Shown: positions 37,250-45,909 of the stretch, piece after piece
Position numbering within the stretch: the stretch's first letter is position 1
How the letters are laid out: every line of letters begins with the position of its first letter
Program-made: the position numbers and the translations under genes
From: JAWKTT01 sp041398965
Lineage (GTDB): Bacteria > Planctomycetota > Planctomycetia > Planctomycetales > Planctomycetaceae
Direction: 5' to 3'
Assembly (NCBI GenBank): GCA_041398965.1
Contig: JAWKTT010000006.1
Coordinates: 62,001-126,000, forward strand
Length of the DNA stretch: 64,000 nt
The notes under the pieces: generated by a model
What the model saw: the letters and a program-made list of their open reading frames with translations, nothing else
What the model was told of the DNA's origin: nothing
Databases searched by the model: none

Positions 37250-38308
37250 ATGGGATGGGGGTATGAATGGGCGCCTTATGTGTCCGTCGCTCAACGAAAG
37301 CGAAACGGAGTGGCGGAGGCGACGAAGATCATTGGCAAGGGGAATTCGCTGAAGCCGATTAAGATTACTGGTCGCAAGATGGCGACGACGTTTTGGGGGG
37401 CGGGCTGGTGCAGTCATATTGAGAAAATGGGCGACTATGCGAATCGACTGCCACGAGGCCGGACGTATGCCCGGAATGGTTCGATTGTCCACTTGGAGAT
37501 TACTACCGGCCAGATTTTCGCAATGGTGGCTGGGTCGGAACTTTATCAGATTAAGATTCAGATCGATCCACTCCCCAAAAAGACTTGGAAGCAACTCTGC
37601 GGAACCTGTGCGAAATCTGTTCGCAGTGTCATTGATCTGATGCGAGGAAAGTTACCGGACGAGGTTATCACGACGTTGACCGATCCCAAGACAGGGATGT
37701 TTCCCAAGAAATCAGAGATCGGTCTCATGTGCAGTTGTCCCGATGGGGCTTATCTGTGCAAGCATCTGGCGGCAGTGCTGTATGGCGTTGGGAATCGACT
37801 GGATCAGTCTCCCGAGTTGCTGTTTGTCCTGCGTGATGTCAAGCAGCAGGATCTGATTGGGTCGTCACTGAGCGACAACGTCGACACAATCACGAGCGGT
37901 TCAAGTTCATCATCCTTCGACAACGATGAACTCAGTGACATCTTCGGCATCAACCTGGCACTTGCCGATGAGGGGCCGGTGGTGTCGAAGCAAGCGAAGC
38001 GCGTAACGCGGAAGAGGTCTGTGAAGAAGAGGTCGACATCATCCAAGCAGGTAAGCTCAACAAAGAAAGTGGCGCCAGCAAAGAAGTCGGCGACGAAAGA
38101 GCTTGCACGGAAGAAGTCGTCGACCGCAAAGTCTGTAACGAAATCCGCTGTTCCAAAGAAAGATTCAACGAAGAAGCCGGCGAACAAGGGAGGCACGAAG
38201 AAGCAGGTTGCGACAGAGCCAGTCGCCATAAAAAAGTCTGCGTCAAAGAAACAGGCCGTCAAGAAGAAGTCCGTCAAGAAGAAGGGGTTGAGTTCTAAGA
38301 AGGGATAA
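37250..38308 (+). CDS. SWIM zinc-finger protein with lysine-rich histone-H1-like tail
   Basis: 352 residues with a near-perfect ribosome site (TAAGGAGGTGA) just upstream. The N-terminal part (FWGAGWCSHIEKMGDYANRL, LPRGRTYARNGSIVHLEIT) and the SWIM finger CSCPDGAYLCKHLAAVLYGV (about 161-180, CxCx6CxH) are standard for proteins encoded beside bacterial SNF2 ATPases. From about residue 238 to the end the protein becomes extremely Lys/Ser/Thr/Ala-rich (KRSVKKRSTSSK, KKVAPAKKSATK, KKKSVKKKG), like the C-terminal tail of histone H1 or bacterial H1-like proteins. SWIM fingers bind DNA or protein. Together with the ATPase this suggests a nucleoprotein-remodelling pair, which is inference. Confidence 0.9.
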   Translation: MGWGYEWAPYVSVAQRKRNGVAEATKIIGKGNSLKPIKITGRKMATTFWGAGWCSHIEKMGDYANRLPRGRTYARNGSIVHLEITTGQIFAMVAGSELYQIKIQIDPLPKKTWKQLCGTCAKSVRSVIDLMRGKLPDEVITTLTDPKTGMFPKKSEIGLMCSCPDGAYLCKHLAAVLYGVGNRLDQSPELLFVLRDVKQQDLIGSSLSDNVDTITSGSSSSSFDNDELSDIFGINLALADEGPVVSKQAKRVTRKRSVKKRSTSSKQVSSTKKVAPAKKSATKELARKKSSTAKSVTKSAVPKKDSTKKPANKGGTKKQVATEPVAIKKSASKKQAVKKKSVKKKGLSSKKG

Positions 38309-38389
38309 GGTGTTGCTCGATAGCGAGGTTGCTAGACTGCCGGGTGGATATGGGGGAGTTTGGTTCATGACGAACATGTGAGGCATGTG

Positions 38390-40013
38390 ATGGCATCTGG
38401 ACAGCCGCAGAAGGAACAGTGGGGGACGCGGATTGGGGTCATTCTGGCGGTCGCTGGGTCGGCTGTCGGGCTGGGGAACTTTCTGAGGTTTCCGGGTCAG
38501 GCGGCTCAGAACGGCGGCGGGGCTTTTATGATCCCGTACTTTGTCTCGCTGCTCATCTTGGGGATTCCGCTCTGCTGGGCGGAATGGACGATGGGGCGCA
38601 CGGCGGTCTGAGAGGCTTCAACTCGTCGCCGGGGGTTTTCCAGCGGCCTATCTGGAGAAATCCCTTGGCTAAGTACGTCGGCGGCATCGCGATTGTGGTG
38701 CCGATGATTATCTATATGTACTACGTGTTGATCGAAGCGTGGTGTTTGGGCTATGCCTTGAATTACCTGAATGGTTCGTTGATGAATCAGGAGGACTATG
38801 GCGGGTTTCTCAATAATTACATCGGTGCGGGGGCGGATGGTGCGATCCTGCAGGAGGGACATCGCGGGTTTCTGTTGATTCTCGCGGGGGTTTTGCGTCG
38901 AACTTTGTGTTGATTTACCAGGAGTGTGGCAAAGGGGATCAGGAAGTTCTGCCGGTTTGCGATGCCGGCGATGGCTGTGTGTGCCCTGTGTGCTCGTGCG
39001 ATGTTGCACGCTCGGGACTCCAGACCCTGCTCTACCCGAACAAAACTTGACGAATGGTCTCGGCTTCATGTGGAACCCCGGCGGCGTGGGGGGGCGTATC
39101 GGCTACGGCCGCTATCGGGGGTTCTCTTTCCAACCCTCAAACGTGGCTTGCGGCGTCAGAGGCAGATATTCTTCAGTCTGTCGGTCGGCTTCGGGATCAT
39201 GTGAACTATGCCAGCTATCTGAAGCGGAACGATGATGTCGTCCTCAGCGGCCTGACGTCGACGAGCATGAACGAGTTTTTTGAAGTCTGTCTTGGTGGCC
39301 TCATCACGCTGCCCGCGGCGTTCATGTTCATCGGCCCGGTCCTGCTCAGCAAGTACGCTGGTTCGACATTTAGTCTCGGATTTATTGCCTTGCCCGGCGT
39401 CTTCGACAAGATGCCTGGGGGGCAGTTCTTCGGCTTCATTTGGTTCTTCATGCTGTTTCTCGCCGCCATCACGAGCAGTATCTCGATGCTGCAACCGGTG
39501 ATTGCATTCTTTGAAGAGGGTTTCGGCTTGAAGCGTCATGCGTCGGCGGCGATCCTCGGGATGCTGACGGCAGGGGGGACTGGATTTGTGGTGTACTTCT
39601 CGAAGGAAACCCTCGCTCTTGACACGCTCGACTTCTGGATTGGAACCTTCTTGATTTACGTGCTGGCGATGTTGCAGACGTTTGTGTACGGCTGGATTTT
39701 CGGCATCGAACGTGGCGAGGCCGAGGCACATGTTGGGGCGCACATCCGCATCCCCCGGGCGGTGCAGTACCTGTTGAAATATGTGACGCCGGTCTACCTG
39801 CTGGTGATTTTCGTAGCGTTTTGCTGGACGAATCTGCCGGGGAAGATCGACGAGATACTGGCGAAGCCTGTCGCGTTGGCGAGTGTGATTTTTATCGGGG
39901 TGTTGCTCGTGTTCCTGATGGTGTTGGTGCGTATCGCCGGGATTCGCTGGGCGAAAGAGGGGCGATACGATCGAGTTGATGCACAGGGCGAACTACTGGA
40001 AGAAGGGGTATAA
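38390..40013 (+). pseudogene. Sodium-dependent (NSS/SNF family) transporter, interrupted by indels
   Basis: The N-terminus starts MASGQPQKEQWGTRIGVILA and contains the family's first-helix motif GSAVGLGNFLRFPG. The frame breaks near 38603, where one missing T after ATGGGGCGC turns the expected MGRYGGLRGFNS into a stop. It continues in another frame (FQRPIWRNPLAKYVGGIAIV, YMYYVLIEAWCLGYALNYL), and breaks again near 38895, 38945, 38995, 39080 and 39165. From about 39190 to 40013 it is intact (YASYLKRNDDVVLSGLTSTS and several membrane helices). Intact relatives are Na+-coupled amino-acid symporters of the LeuT fold. The small subunit follows three bases after the stop. The regular conservation between indels again allows sequencing error. 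Confidence 0.88.
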
Positions 40014-40016
40014 GTC

Positions 40017-40181
40017 ATGACACCACTCGGTTGGGCGATCATGGTCATGTCGATCGGCACCGTGCTGACGCTGCTGACATTCTGCCTGTATAAAGTCTTT
40101 GCCCTGCCGCAGATGGACGTGGAAGAATCTCTGCACGGGCCGGGGAACATCGATACGGAAGACACGCTTGATGCGGACTGA
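40017..40181 (+). CDS. MetS-like small subunit of an NSS-family symporter
   Basis: 54 residues: MTPLGWAIMVMSIGTVLTLL, then TFCLYKVFAL and an acidic tail. One transmembrane helix sits at the N-terminus. Its length, the single helix and its position immediately after an NSS transporter match the small MetS-type subunits that accompany MetP-like methionine/alanine symporters and are needed for their activity or stability. AAGGGG lies eight bases upstream. The gene is intact although the adjoining large-subunit frame is broken, which favours sequencing error or very recent inactivation there. Confidence 0.75.
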   Translation: MTPLGWAIMVMSIGTVLTLLTFCLYKVFALPQMDVEESLHGPGNIDTEDTLDAD

Positions 40182-40634
40182 GTGCAATTGGCCGGAGGGG
40201 GCCAGTTGTTGGGGGATCTGGTCCGGCCGCATTTTGCCTTGGACCCCCTGCACTTAGATGAGATTGGCGGCGACACGAATCGAGTGATCGGGGGCTCTCC
40301 GCGTGGGGGCTCTGCGTTGTCAAACTGCGGAAATCGGGATTGCTCTGAGTGGCGGGTATTCATTAGTTTCCCGACCGGTGTCGAGTTGCGGCAGTTATTG
40401 CCGGTCGAGATCCGGGGGCGAGCGAGTGATGATTGTCGGATCATTGTGGCAGAGGACATGGTCCCGGCGACGCACTTCGAGTTGATTTCAGTCCATACCG
40501 CGCGGAGTCGCGGTGATCAGGCAGGGAGGCAGTTGCGATGGCTACTGAGACTTCATTTCGATTCATTCATGCGGCGGATTTGCGTCTGGATGATGTCTGC
40601 ATTGCGGTTGAGGGTCTGCCGGGCGAAGTGCTGA
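40182..40634 (+). CDS. Hypothetical protein, uncertain
   Basis: A GTG directly abutting the small-subunit stop codon opens a 150-codon frame that fills the gap up to the phosphoesterase-like gene and overlaps it by 97 bases. The part up to about residue 115 reads like a soluble protein (WRVFISFPTGVELRQLLPVE, RIIVAEDMVPATHFELISV). The overlapping tail does not, so the natural end may have been lost to a frameshift or the ORF may be spurious. No family is recognised. Confidence 0.35.
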   Translation: MQLAGGGQLLGDLVRPHFALDPLHLDEIGGDTNRVIGGSPRGGSALSNCGNRDCSEWRVFISFPTGVELRQLLPVEIRGRASDDCRIIVAEDMVPATHFELISVHTARSRGDQAGRQLRWLLRLHFDSFMRRICVWMMSALRLRVCRAKC

Positions 40635-41800
40635 ACCGGCTGATTGATGCCCGGTTGCGGGCGGCTTCGCGGGTTTTTGAGACCGCAATTCGAGAGCAGG
40701 TGGCCTGTGTTGTGCTGGCGGGAAACCTGTTCACTCGGCGAGGAAGCGAGCAGTCGCAAGGGGCATTTGCATCATCGGCGATGTTCCCGAGTGCGACCTT
40801 TCGGTCGGCGATGTTCCTGGCCGAACAGTGCCAGCGGTTGGCGTCACATCACATCACGGTGTTTTGGGCCGAGGCCGATGAGCATCCGTCGCGTCAATGG
40901 CCAGCGGCATTTCCGATGCCTGTGAATTTGGTGCCGATCGACAGTCGACAGGCGACGCGCATGACGACTCGTCAAGGTCATTCGTTACTGGTAAAGCAAG
41001 GTTCGGCCACCGAGTCGGAAACTTGCTGGTCGACGACGAACAGCGATGATCGACACGCCTTTCGGATTCTCGTCGTGCCGAGTTCGGTCGTTCCGGCATC
41101 GGCCATTGGGCTGTCGGACGGGTACATCGCGTGGGGGGGAGACCGAGGACCGGCACGCATCTCGACCAGTGCGGGGACGGTCATCGCAGCGGGGACCACT
41201 CAGGGAGATGGTCCCGACGACACAGGTCTCCGGGGTTGTGTTGTCGTCGGAGTGCGGGCGGATCGGACGGTGACCGTTCGCTTTGAAGAAACGGCTGCGA
41301 TTCATTGGCATCTCGAACAGACCGGCATCGACGATGCGACCGGTTGGGATTCGTTGAGAAGCTATCTCCATGCACAATCGGCGGCGTTGTCAGCTGACAC
41401 TGCGGCGGATGCCGTACTTGTGCGCTGGGTGATGTCGGGGCATGGTTCCACCTTTGAGCGGCTGATGCATCCCGAGGTTCGTTCGGTCTTGCAAGCCGAG
41501 GCGAGGCGGGTTCTTGAACAGCACAAAATTCCGGTGCATTGTATCGAGCTGACGGCGGTTCCCGATGCCATTCAGCAGACTCGCTGGAGAAATGGCGAGG
41601 ACTCGGGAGCGATGCTGAAACTGCTGGCAGAACTCGTGCCGCGAGATCGCTCGTTGGTCGATGTCGGACAGATTCTGTCGGACGCGGGGCGAGAAGTTGA
41701 TGCGGCAACAACTCAGATTCCGGAGCCTCACTTCGATCTCAAGGTCTATCCGGCTGTGGTTCAACGTATCGCCCGTGCGATGGCGGATCAGAAGACGTAG
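40538..41800 (+). CDS. YhaO/SbcD-like metallophosphoesterase homologue with degenerate active site
   Basis: 420 residues; GGGAGG lies eight bases before the ATG. Overall layout follows YhaO/Mre11/SbcD nucleases: FRFIHAADLRLDD at the N-terminus, VACVVLAGNLFTRRG, ITVFWAEADEH, then GYIAWGG and GTTQGDGPDDTGLRGCVVVG, which corresponds to the GNTQGRHxxExGxRGxxLV segment of YhaO. Every metal-ligand motif is altered: D-x-H is DLR, GDLFD is GNLFT, GNHD is absent (AEADEH), and the late GHxH position reads WGGDR. Nuclease activity is therefore not expected. The C-terminal 150 residues form the helical cap region. The next gene, 171 bases away, encodes the matching YhaN/SbcC-like ATPase. A structural or DNA-binding subunit is inferred. 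Confidence 0.8.
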   Translation: MATETSFRFIHAADLRLDDVCIAVEGLPGEVLNRLIDARLRAASRVFETAIREQVACVVLAGNLFTRRGSEQSQGAFASSAMFPSATFRSAMFLAEQCQRLASHHITVFWAEADEHPSRQWPAAFPMPVNLVPIDSRQATRMTTRQGHSLLVKQGSATESETCWSTTNSDDRHAFRILVVPSSVVPASAIGLSDGYIAWGGDRGPARISTSAGTVIAAGTTQGDGPDDTGLRGCVVVGVRADRTVTVRFEETAAIHWHLEQTGIDDATGWDSLRSYLHAQSAALSADTAADAVLVRWVMSGHGSTFERLMHPEVRSVLQAEARRVLEQHKIPVHCIELTAVPDAIQQTRWRNGEDSGAMLKLLAELVPRDRSLVDVGQILSDAGREVDAATTQIPEPHFDLKVYPAVVQRIARAMADQKT

Positions 41801-41971
41801 AGACCGCAGTCGCACAAACTTTGGAAACGGACAGGGTCGCGAATACTAGGGAAACCGACGAACAACAGATGTTCGTTCGAGGAGTTTGAACAGGTTCTCC
41901 AGAGCAGCGAGGACGACGAGAACTCGCTTACTTCAACCGCTGAAAACGCAACATTAAAGGTTAGGTCTCTT

Positions 41972-44900
41972 ATGCGATTCACGGACATCAACATCGATGC
42001 CTTTGGTTCACTCGCGACGACATCACTCGATGATCTGGGGGGGGGACTCAACGTGATCTACGGGCCCAATGGTTCGGGCAAGTCAACGTATCTGCAATTC
42101 GTACGCGGACTGTTCTGTGGGTTTGATGAAGCTCGTGAGTTGCGGCTTGTGCCTCCGGTCGCCAATGGAAAGGCGGGAGGATCGCTCGGCATTCAACAGG
42201 GTCAGCAATGCTATCGTCTCTCGCGGTATCCCCTTTCTGATCGAGGGGATCGATTGGCGATTGGGGTCTCGCAAGGGGACGTACCCGATGGCGAACGGCT
42301 GCGGACCTTCTTCGAGACTCTCGACGCGAAACTGATGCGACTGCAATTCATCGTTGGCAGTCCCGAGAATCACGCGATCAATCCGCTCATTCGAATTGCA
42401 ATCAAGCATGGCGTTCCGATGCAACCGACACGCACGGTGTCGACCCGCTGGCAGAGGACGATGGGCGAACTCCGTGACGAAAGGCAACGAGTGTCGAACG
42501 GTCAAGGGAGTACGGGAAAGCTCGCCGGATTGCGAAAGCATCTGGCTCGGACACTTGGCGATCTACAGCAGCAGGACCGGGTCGTCAATCAGTGGCGGGC
42601 CGACTACATGCGGCAATTGACTCAGTCGCAGGGATCGCTGCAACAGTTGGAAGCCGATGTCATCCGCCGTTCGCTCGATTGGCAACGTGTCGATACCGAC
42701 ATTCGCGAGGCAGAAGACCGGGCATGGCGACCCCGTCCGCTGTTGGCGGTGACTCGTGTCGTCGCTCGTCGAGACGACAACGACCGGCTGCACCAGATCG
42801 AACAGGAGCTGGAACATGCTCGCCGAGTCTTGCAGGATTTGGCGAAGGATCGGATGGGTGTGAGTGTCGAGACGGCGCCGCTGTTGCGCGGCGATGAACA
42901 ATTGGCCGGACCTTTGTTGCAGCGGCAACGATGTGCGGTAACGGCTTTGGAAGAAGGGCTTGTCGCACTCCGCGAGTCGGCTTATCAGTTAGAACAAGGT
43001 CGTGGGGAAACGTGTCGTTGTCAGAGCTTCTCGCAGCAGGTGACCGCATCGGTGCATGCGTTGCAGAAGCTGACCTATCTGTTGTGTCAGGACCTTTCGC
43101 GATTGCAACAGCATGAACAAAGCCGTCGTCTGGGCGAACGACGTGCAGGGATAGACCGTTGCGAAGCCGAGTTGCTGGCGCACATTCAACGGCTCCATCT
43201 GGAACGGGAATCGATCCTGGCGGCGTCGACCGATGCCGATCATGCACGCTTGCGTTGCGTAGAAGGTTTGCATCATGTGGGGTGTCGTTGCCGAGAACAT
43301 GAAGCAGTCTCGCGAAGATTGTCCGATCAGTCTCAGACAGAGCATGTTGTTGAACATGTCGCTCAACCGGCAGTTGTCGATAGTCGATTGGCCGGCTGGC
43401 GATTGCGGCGTCAAGAGCTGCGAACTGCGTTAGATGCAGCCATTCTGAAGTGGCGAAAGGCCCGTCAGCGAAATCAGTCAGGACTCTTGCAGCAGATCGT
43501 GCATGGCGAACGAAGCCTCGCAGCCCTGCGGATGAAGGTTGAGCGTCTGCGTCGTGAAGAACTCTCGCTACAGGATGAATGGCGTACCCTTGCGGTGACG
43601 GAGGCAGGATTCCGGCAACTGCAACAGCGGTCATTCGGCGAGTCGCCCGCGACAGTCATCCAAGAGGCGTCTCGTATGATGGCTCGACTGACGGGGGGGA
43701 ATTATCCGGCCATCGAGGTCTCTGCCGAACGTGGTGAAGTGTTCGTCATCGCCGCGACGGGACAACCGATGCCGGTTCATGCTCTCAGTCGTGGTACACA
43801 GGATCAATTGGCACTGAGTTTGAGGTTGGCGTTGGCAGAAGCCTTCGCCGAGCGAGGCTATCAATTACCATTGGTCTTTGACGATCTTCTGGTCGACTGT
43901 GATCGCGACCGATTGCAGGTGGCGGTTCGATTGATGCGAGAAGCGGCGGCTCGGGGGCGGCAGATCATCTACTTCACTTGTCAGGAACCATTGGTTCAAC
44001 TTTTCGAGGAGGACGGGACGCACATTCGCACCTTCCCCGGCAGCGTGCGGCCTGCGTCGCCGGTTCGACAAGAATTTCGCAGTGCTCGACCGATCGCCCC
44101 AAGCACACGTGCGGAGTCGACACCGCTTGCGTCGATCGTTTCAGAACCGACCGAGTTCGCCCCGCTGACGACGGCGTTTCCTTTCACAATTCCACTCGGG
44201 CCGTCGACTACAATCCCGGCATCGAGCATTCCGAAGACGGCTATTCCTATTCTCTCTCAGAGTGTGCTGGGATCACCTTTGCCCAGTCATCCAATCGCGA
44301 TCGAGTCGAAGGTGACAGGGAGGGCCGAGGGTCAAGGCTCGTCACAGCCAACGCGGACACTGCCGACGGAGCCGCACTGGTTGCGAGTTGATTCACCCGT
44401 CAGCACGCTTCCGTCCATCAGTGAGCAAATGGCTCGACGGCTGGCATCACTGCACGTTCTGGTGATTGGTGACCTCGTCTTGCTCGATCTGGAAGACGCG
44501 GGACCGCAACTCGAAGCGTTGCAGATGACGGCTGCTCAACTCCGCGTTTGGCAGTCTGAGGCACGAATGCTTTGCTGCGTTCCCGACATCACTGGTCGCG
44601 ATGCACAGATGCTTGTCGCTTGCGGAATCCTTACGCCGCAAGAACTCGCTGAGTCAGACGCCGAGGCTCTGATTCGGCGAATTGACCGACTGCGGGGTGA
44701 TCGTCAGAGTGGTTGGATCAACGCGGGTTATGTCTGGCCGGATCGCAATTCCGTCAGTCGTTGGATCACCAGTGGTCGACGCGCTCGAACCTTCCGGGAG
44801 GCCGCTCAGGGGGCCGGGTGGGTCTCTCGAAACGGGCGATCGCCGTCGACATCCGACCCGCGAATCCTCGATCCTTCATTGAGTCCGCAAGACGGCGTTT

Positions 44901-45643
44901 CTGAGGATCGCGCGGGCGAACGACCTCTTGAGCGACCAGCACGTGAAGCGTTTCCGCGACAAGATTCCGAACGTCAGCGGGTCCGGACCGAACGGATTGC
45001 CGACCTCCGTCGTCGCCGTGCCGAACGAGGAACCCGCGATGGTCACCCCCGTCAACGACCAGAGCGCGAACCGCGAACCTTCACCGTCCACCATCGTGAC
45101 GGAGTTGAGAGTCAACGGGAGCCACGTGATCGGAATGCTGCAGGACGACAATTCTTCGCAAGTCTTGATAGCGCAGGGGGGACACCCTCGACAGAGCCTC
45201 GGAACTGGCGGTTCTTTTTGAACTTGGAGAGTCCCGTCGTCGATGCTCCGTCGATTGGGCCGACAACGGCTAAGCGACTCGAACGAGCAGGCGTTGTCAC
45301 CGTCTTGGACCTGTTGTCACGCGATGCAGGACAGATCGCTCAGAAGTTGCAGCATCGACGAATTACGGCGGATACGATCCGCCTTTGGCAAAGTCAGGCG
45401 CGGCTGATGTGTCGAATTCCCGAACTTCGAGGCCACGATGCACAGGTGTTAGTCGCCTGTGATATCTGTGAACCGGAAGCGGTCGCGGCAATGTCTCCCG
45501 AAGCGTTGTTCGATATTGTCGGCCCGTTCGTTGCGACGAAAGATGGGCAGCGTTTGCTACGCTCGGCGAAGACCCCTGATCTCGAAGAAGTGACGGATTG
45601 GATTCACTGGGCCAACCATGCTCGTATCCTCAAGGTGGCGTGA
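41972..45643 (+). CDS. YhaN/SbcC-like AAA ATPase with two DUF4332-like helix-hairpin-helix modules
   Basis: 1,223 residues. The N-terminal half-ATPase has Walker A in VIYGPNGSGKSTYLQF (about 29-44). Coiled-coil-forming segments fill about 140-590 (Arg/Glu/Gln-rich, e.g. DLQQQDRVVNQWRADYMRQL); no CxxC zinc hook is evident. The C-terminal half has the signature LSRGTQDQLALSLRLALAEA (about 604) and Walker B LPLVFDDLLVDCD (about 632). Two similar modules follow: about 803-930 (STLPSISEQMARRL, QSEARMLCCVPDITGRDAQM) and about 1084-1223 (APSIGPTTAKRLERAGV, QSQARLMCRIPELRGHDAQ), both resembling DUF4332. They are joined by an Arg/Glu-rich disordered linker. It pairs with the upstream YhaO-like gene. 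A DNA-end or DNA-structure processing complex is inferred. Confidence 0.87.
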   Translation: MRFTDINIDAFGSLATTSLDDLGGGLNVIYGPNGSGKSTYLQFVRGLFCGFDEARELRLVPPVANGKAGGSLGIQQGQQCYRLSRYPLSDRGDRLAIGVSQGDVPDGERLRTFFETLDAKLMRLQFIVGSPENHAINPLIRIAIKHGVPMQPTRTVSTRWQRTMGELRDERQRVSNGQGSTGKLAGLRKHLARTLGDLQQQDRVVNQWRADYMRQLTQSQGSLQQLEADVIRRSLDWQRVDTDIREAEDRAWRPRPLLAVTRVVARRDDNDRLHQIEQELEHARRVLQDLAKDRMGVSVETAPLLRGDEQLAGPLLQRQRCAVTALEEGLVALRESAYQLEQGRGETCRCQSFSQQVTASVHALQKLTYLLCQDLSRLQQHEQSRRLGERRAGIDRCEAELLAHIQRLHLERESILAASTDADHARLRCVEGLHHVGCRCREHEAVSRRLSDQSQTEHVVEHVAQPAVVDSRLAGWRLRRQELRTALDAAILKWRKARQRNQSGLLQQIVHGERSLAALRMKVERLRREELSLQDEWRTLAVTEAGFRQLQQRSFGESPATVIQEASRMMARLTGGNYPAIEVSAERGEVFVIAATGQPMPVHALSRGTQDQLALSLRLALAEAFAERGYQLPLVFDDLLVDCDRDRLQVAVRLMREAAARGRQIIYFTCQEPLVQLFEEDGTHIRTFPGSVRPASPVRQEFRSARPIAPSTRAESTPLASIVSEPTEFAPLTTAFPFTIPLGPSTTIPASSIPKTAIPILSQSVLGSPLPSHPIAIESKVTGRAEGQGSSQPTRTLPTEPHWLRVDSPVSTLPSISEQMARRLASLHVLVIGDLVLLDLEDAGPQLEALQMTAAQLRVWQSEARMLCCVPDITGRDAQMLVACGILTPQELAESDAEALIRRIDRLRGDRQSGWINAGYVWPDRNSVSRWITSGRRARTFREAAQGAGWVSRNGRSPSTSDPRILDPSLSPQDGVSEDRAGERPLERPAREAFPRQDSERQRVRTERIADLRRRRAERGTRDGHPRQRPEREPRTFTVHHRDGVESQREPRDRNAAGRQFFASLDSAGGTPSTEPRNWRFFLNLESPVVDAPSIGPTTAKRLERAGVVTVLDLLSRDAGQIAQKLQHRRITADTIRLWQSQARLMCRIPELRGHDAQVLVACDICEPEAVAAMSPEALFDIVGPFVATKDGQRLLRSAKTPDLEEVTDWIHWANHARILKVA

Positions 45644-45679
45644 TCAATCTCTGTGATGTCGATTGAACATTCCGCAAAG

Positions 45680-45700
45680 CCCCACCCTTGCAAGGTGGGG
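45680..45700. terminator. Hairpin after the YhaN-like ATPase gene
   Basis: CCCCACC pairs with GGTGGGG around a seven-base loop, 36 bases after the stop codon. There is no T-run, so it may be an attenuating or repeat-derived hairpin instead of a classical terminator. Confidence 0.4.
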
Positions 45701-45909
45701 ACCACCGGGCAGCGACACGCTCGGTCACCTCATCGGACGGCTTGCGCGGTGCCGCTAAGTGGACATTCAGGAAGCGACATGATTTCACGCCGGTGAGAGT
45801 GCATCGCCGGCGAGAGTCGATAGAATTCGAAGAGTTATCGAGGATGGCGAACGCGGCGAGACGTGTCGACCGCGCTGGTCACCGCGTCCCCTCTGCCTGA
45901 AGTCGTCTC

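Noticed and set aside
40538..41800. Calling this gene a functional exonuclease SbcD
   Set aside because: All recognisable metal-binding motifs are substituted, so naming it sbcD would imply an activity the sequence does not support.
42660..43634. 324-codon minus-strand ORF antisense to the YhaN-like gene
   Set aside because: It is a shadow of an intact plus-strand gene with recognisable ATPase motifs; its translation has no domain features. Similar shadows at 9780-10493, 31532-32272 and 46375-47064 were dropped for the same reason.
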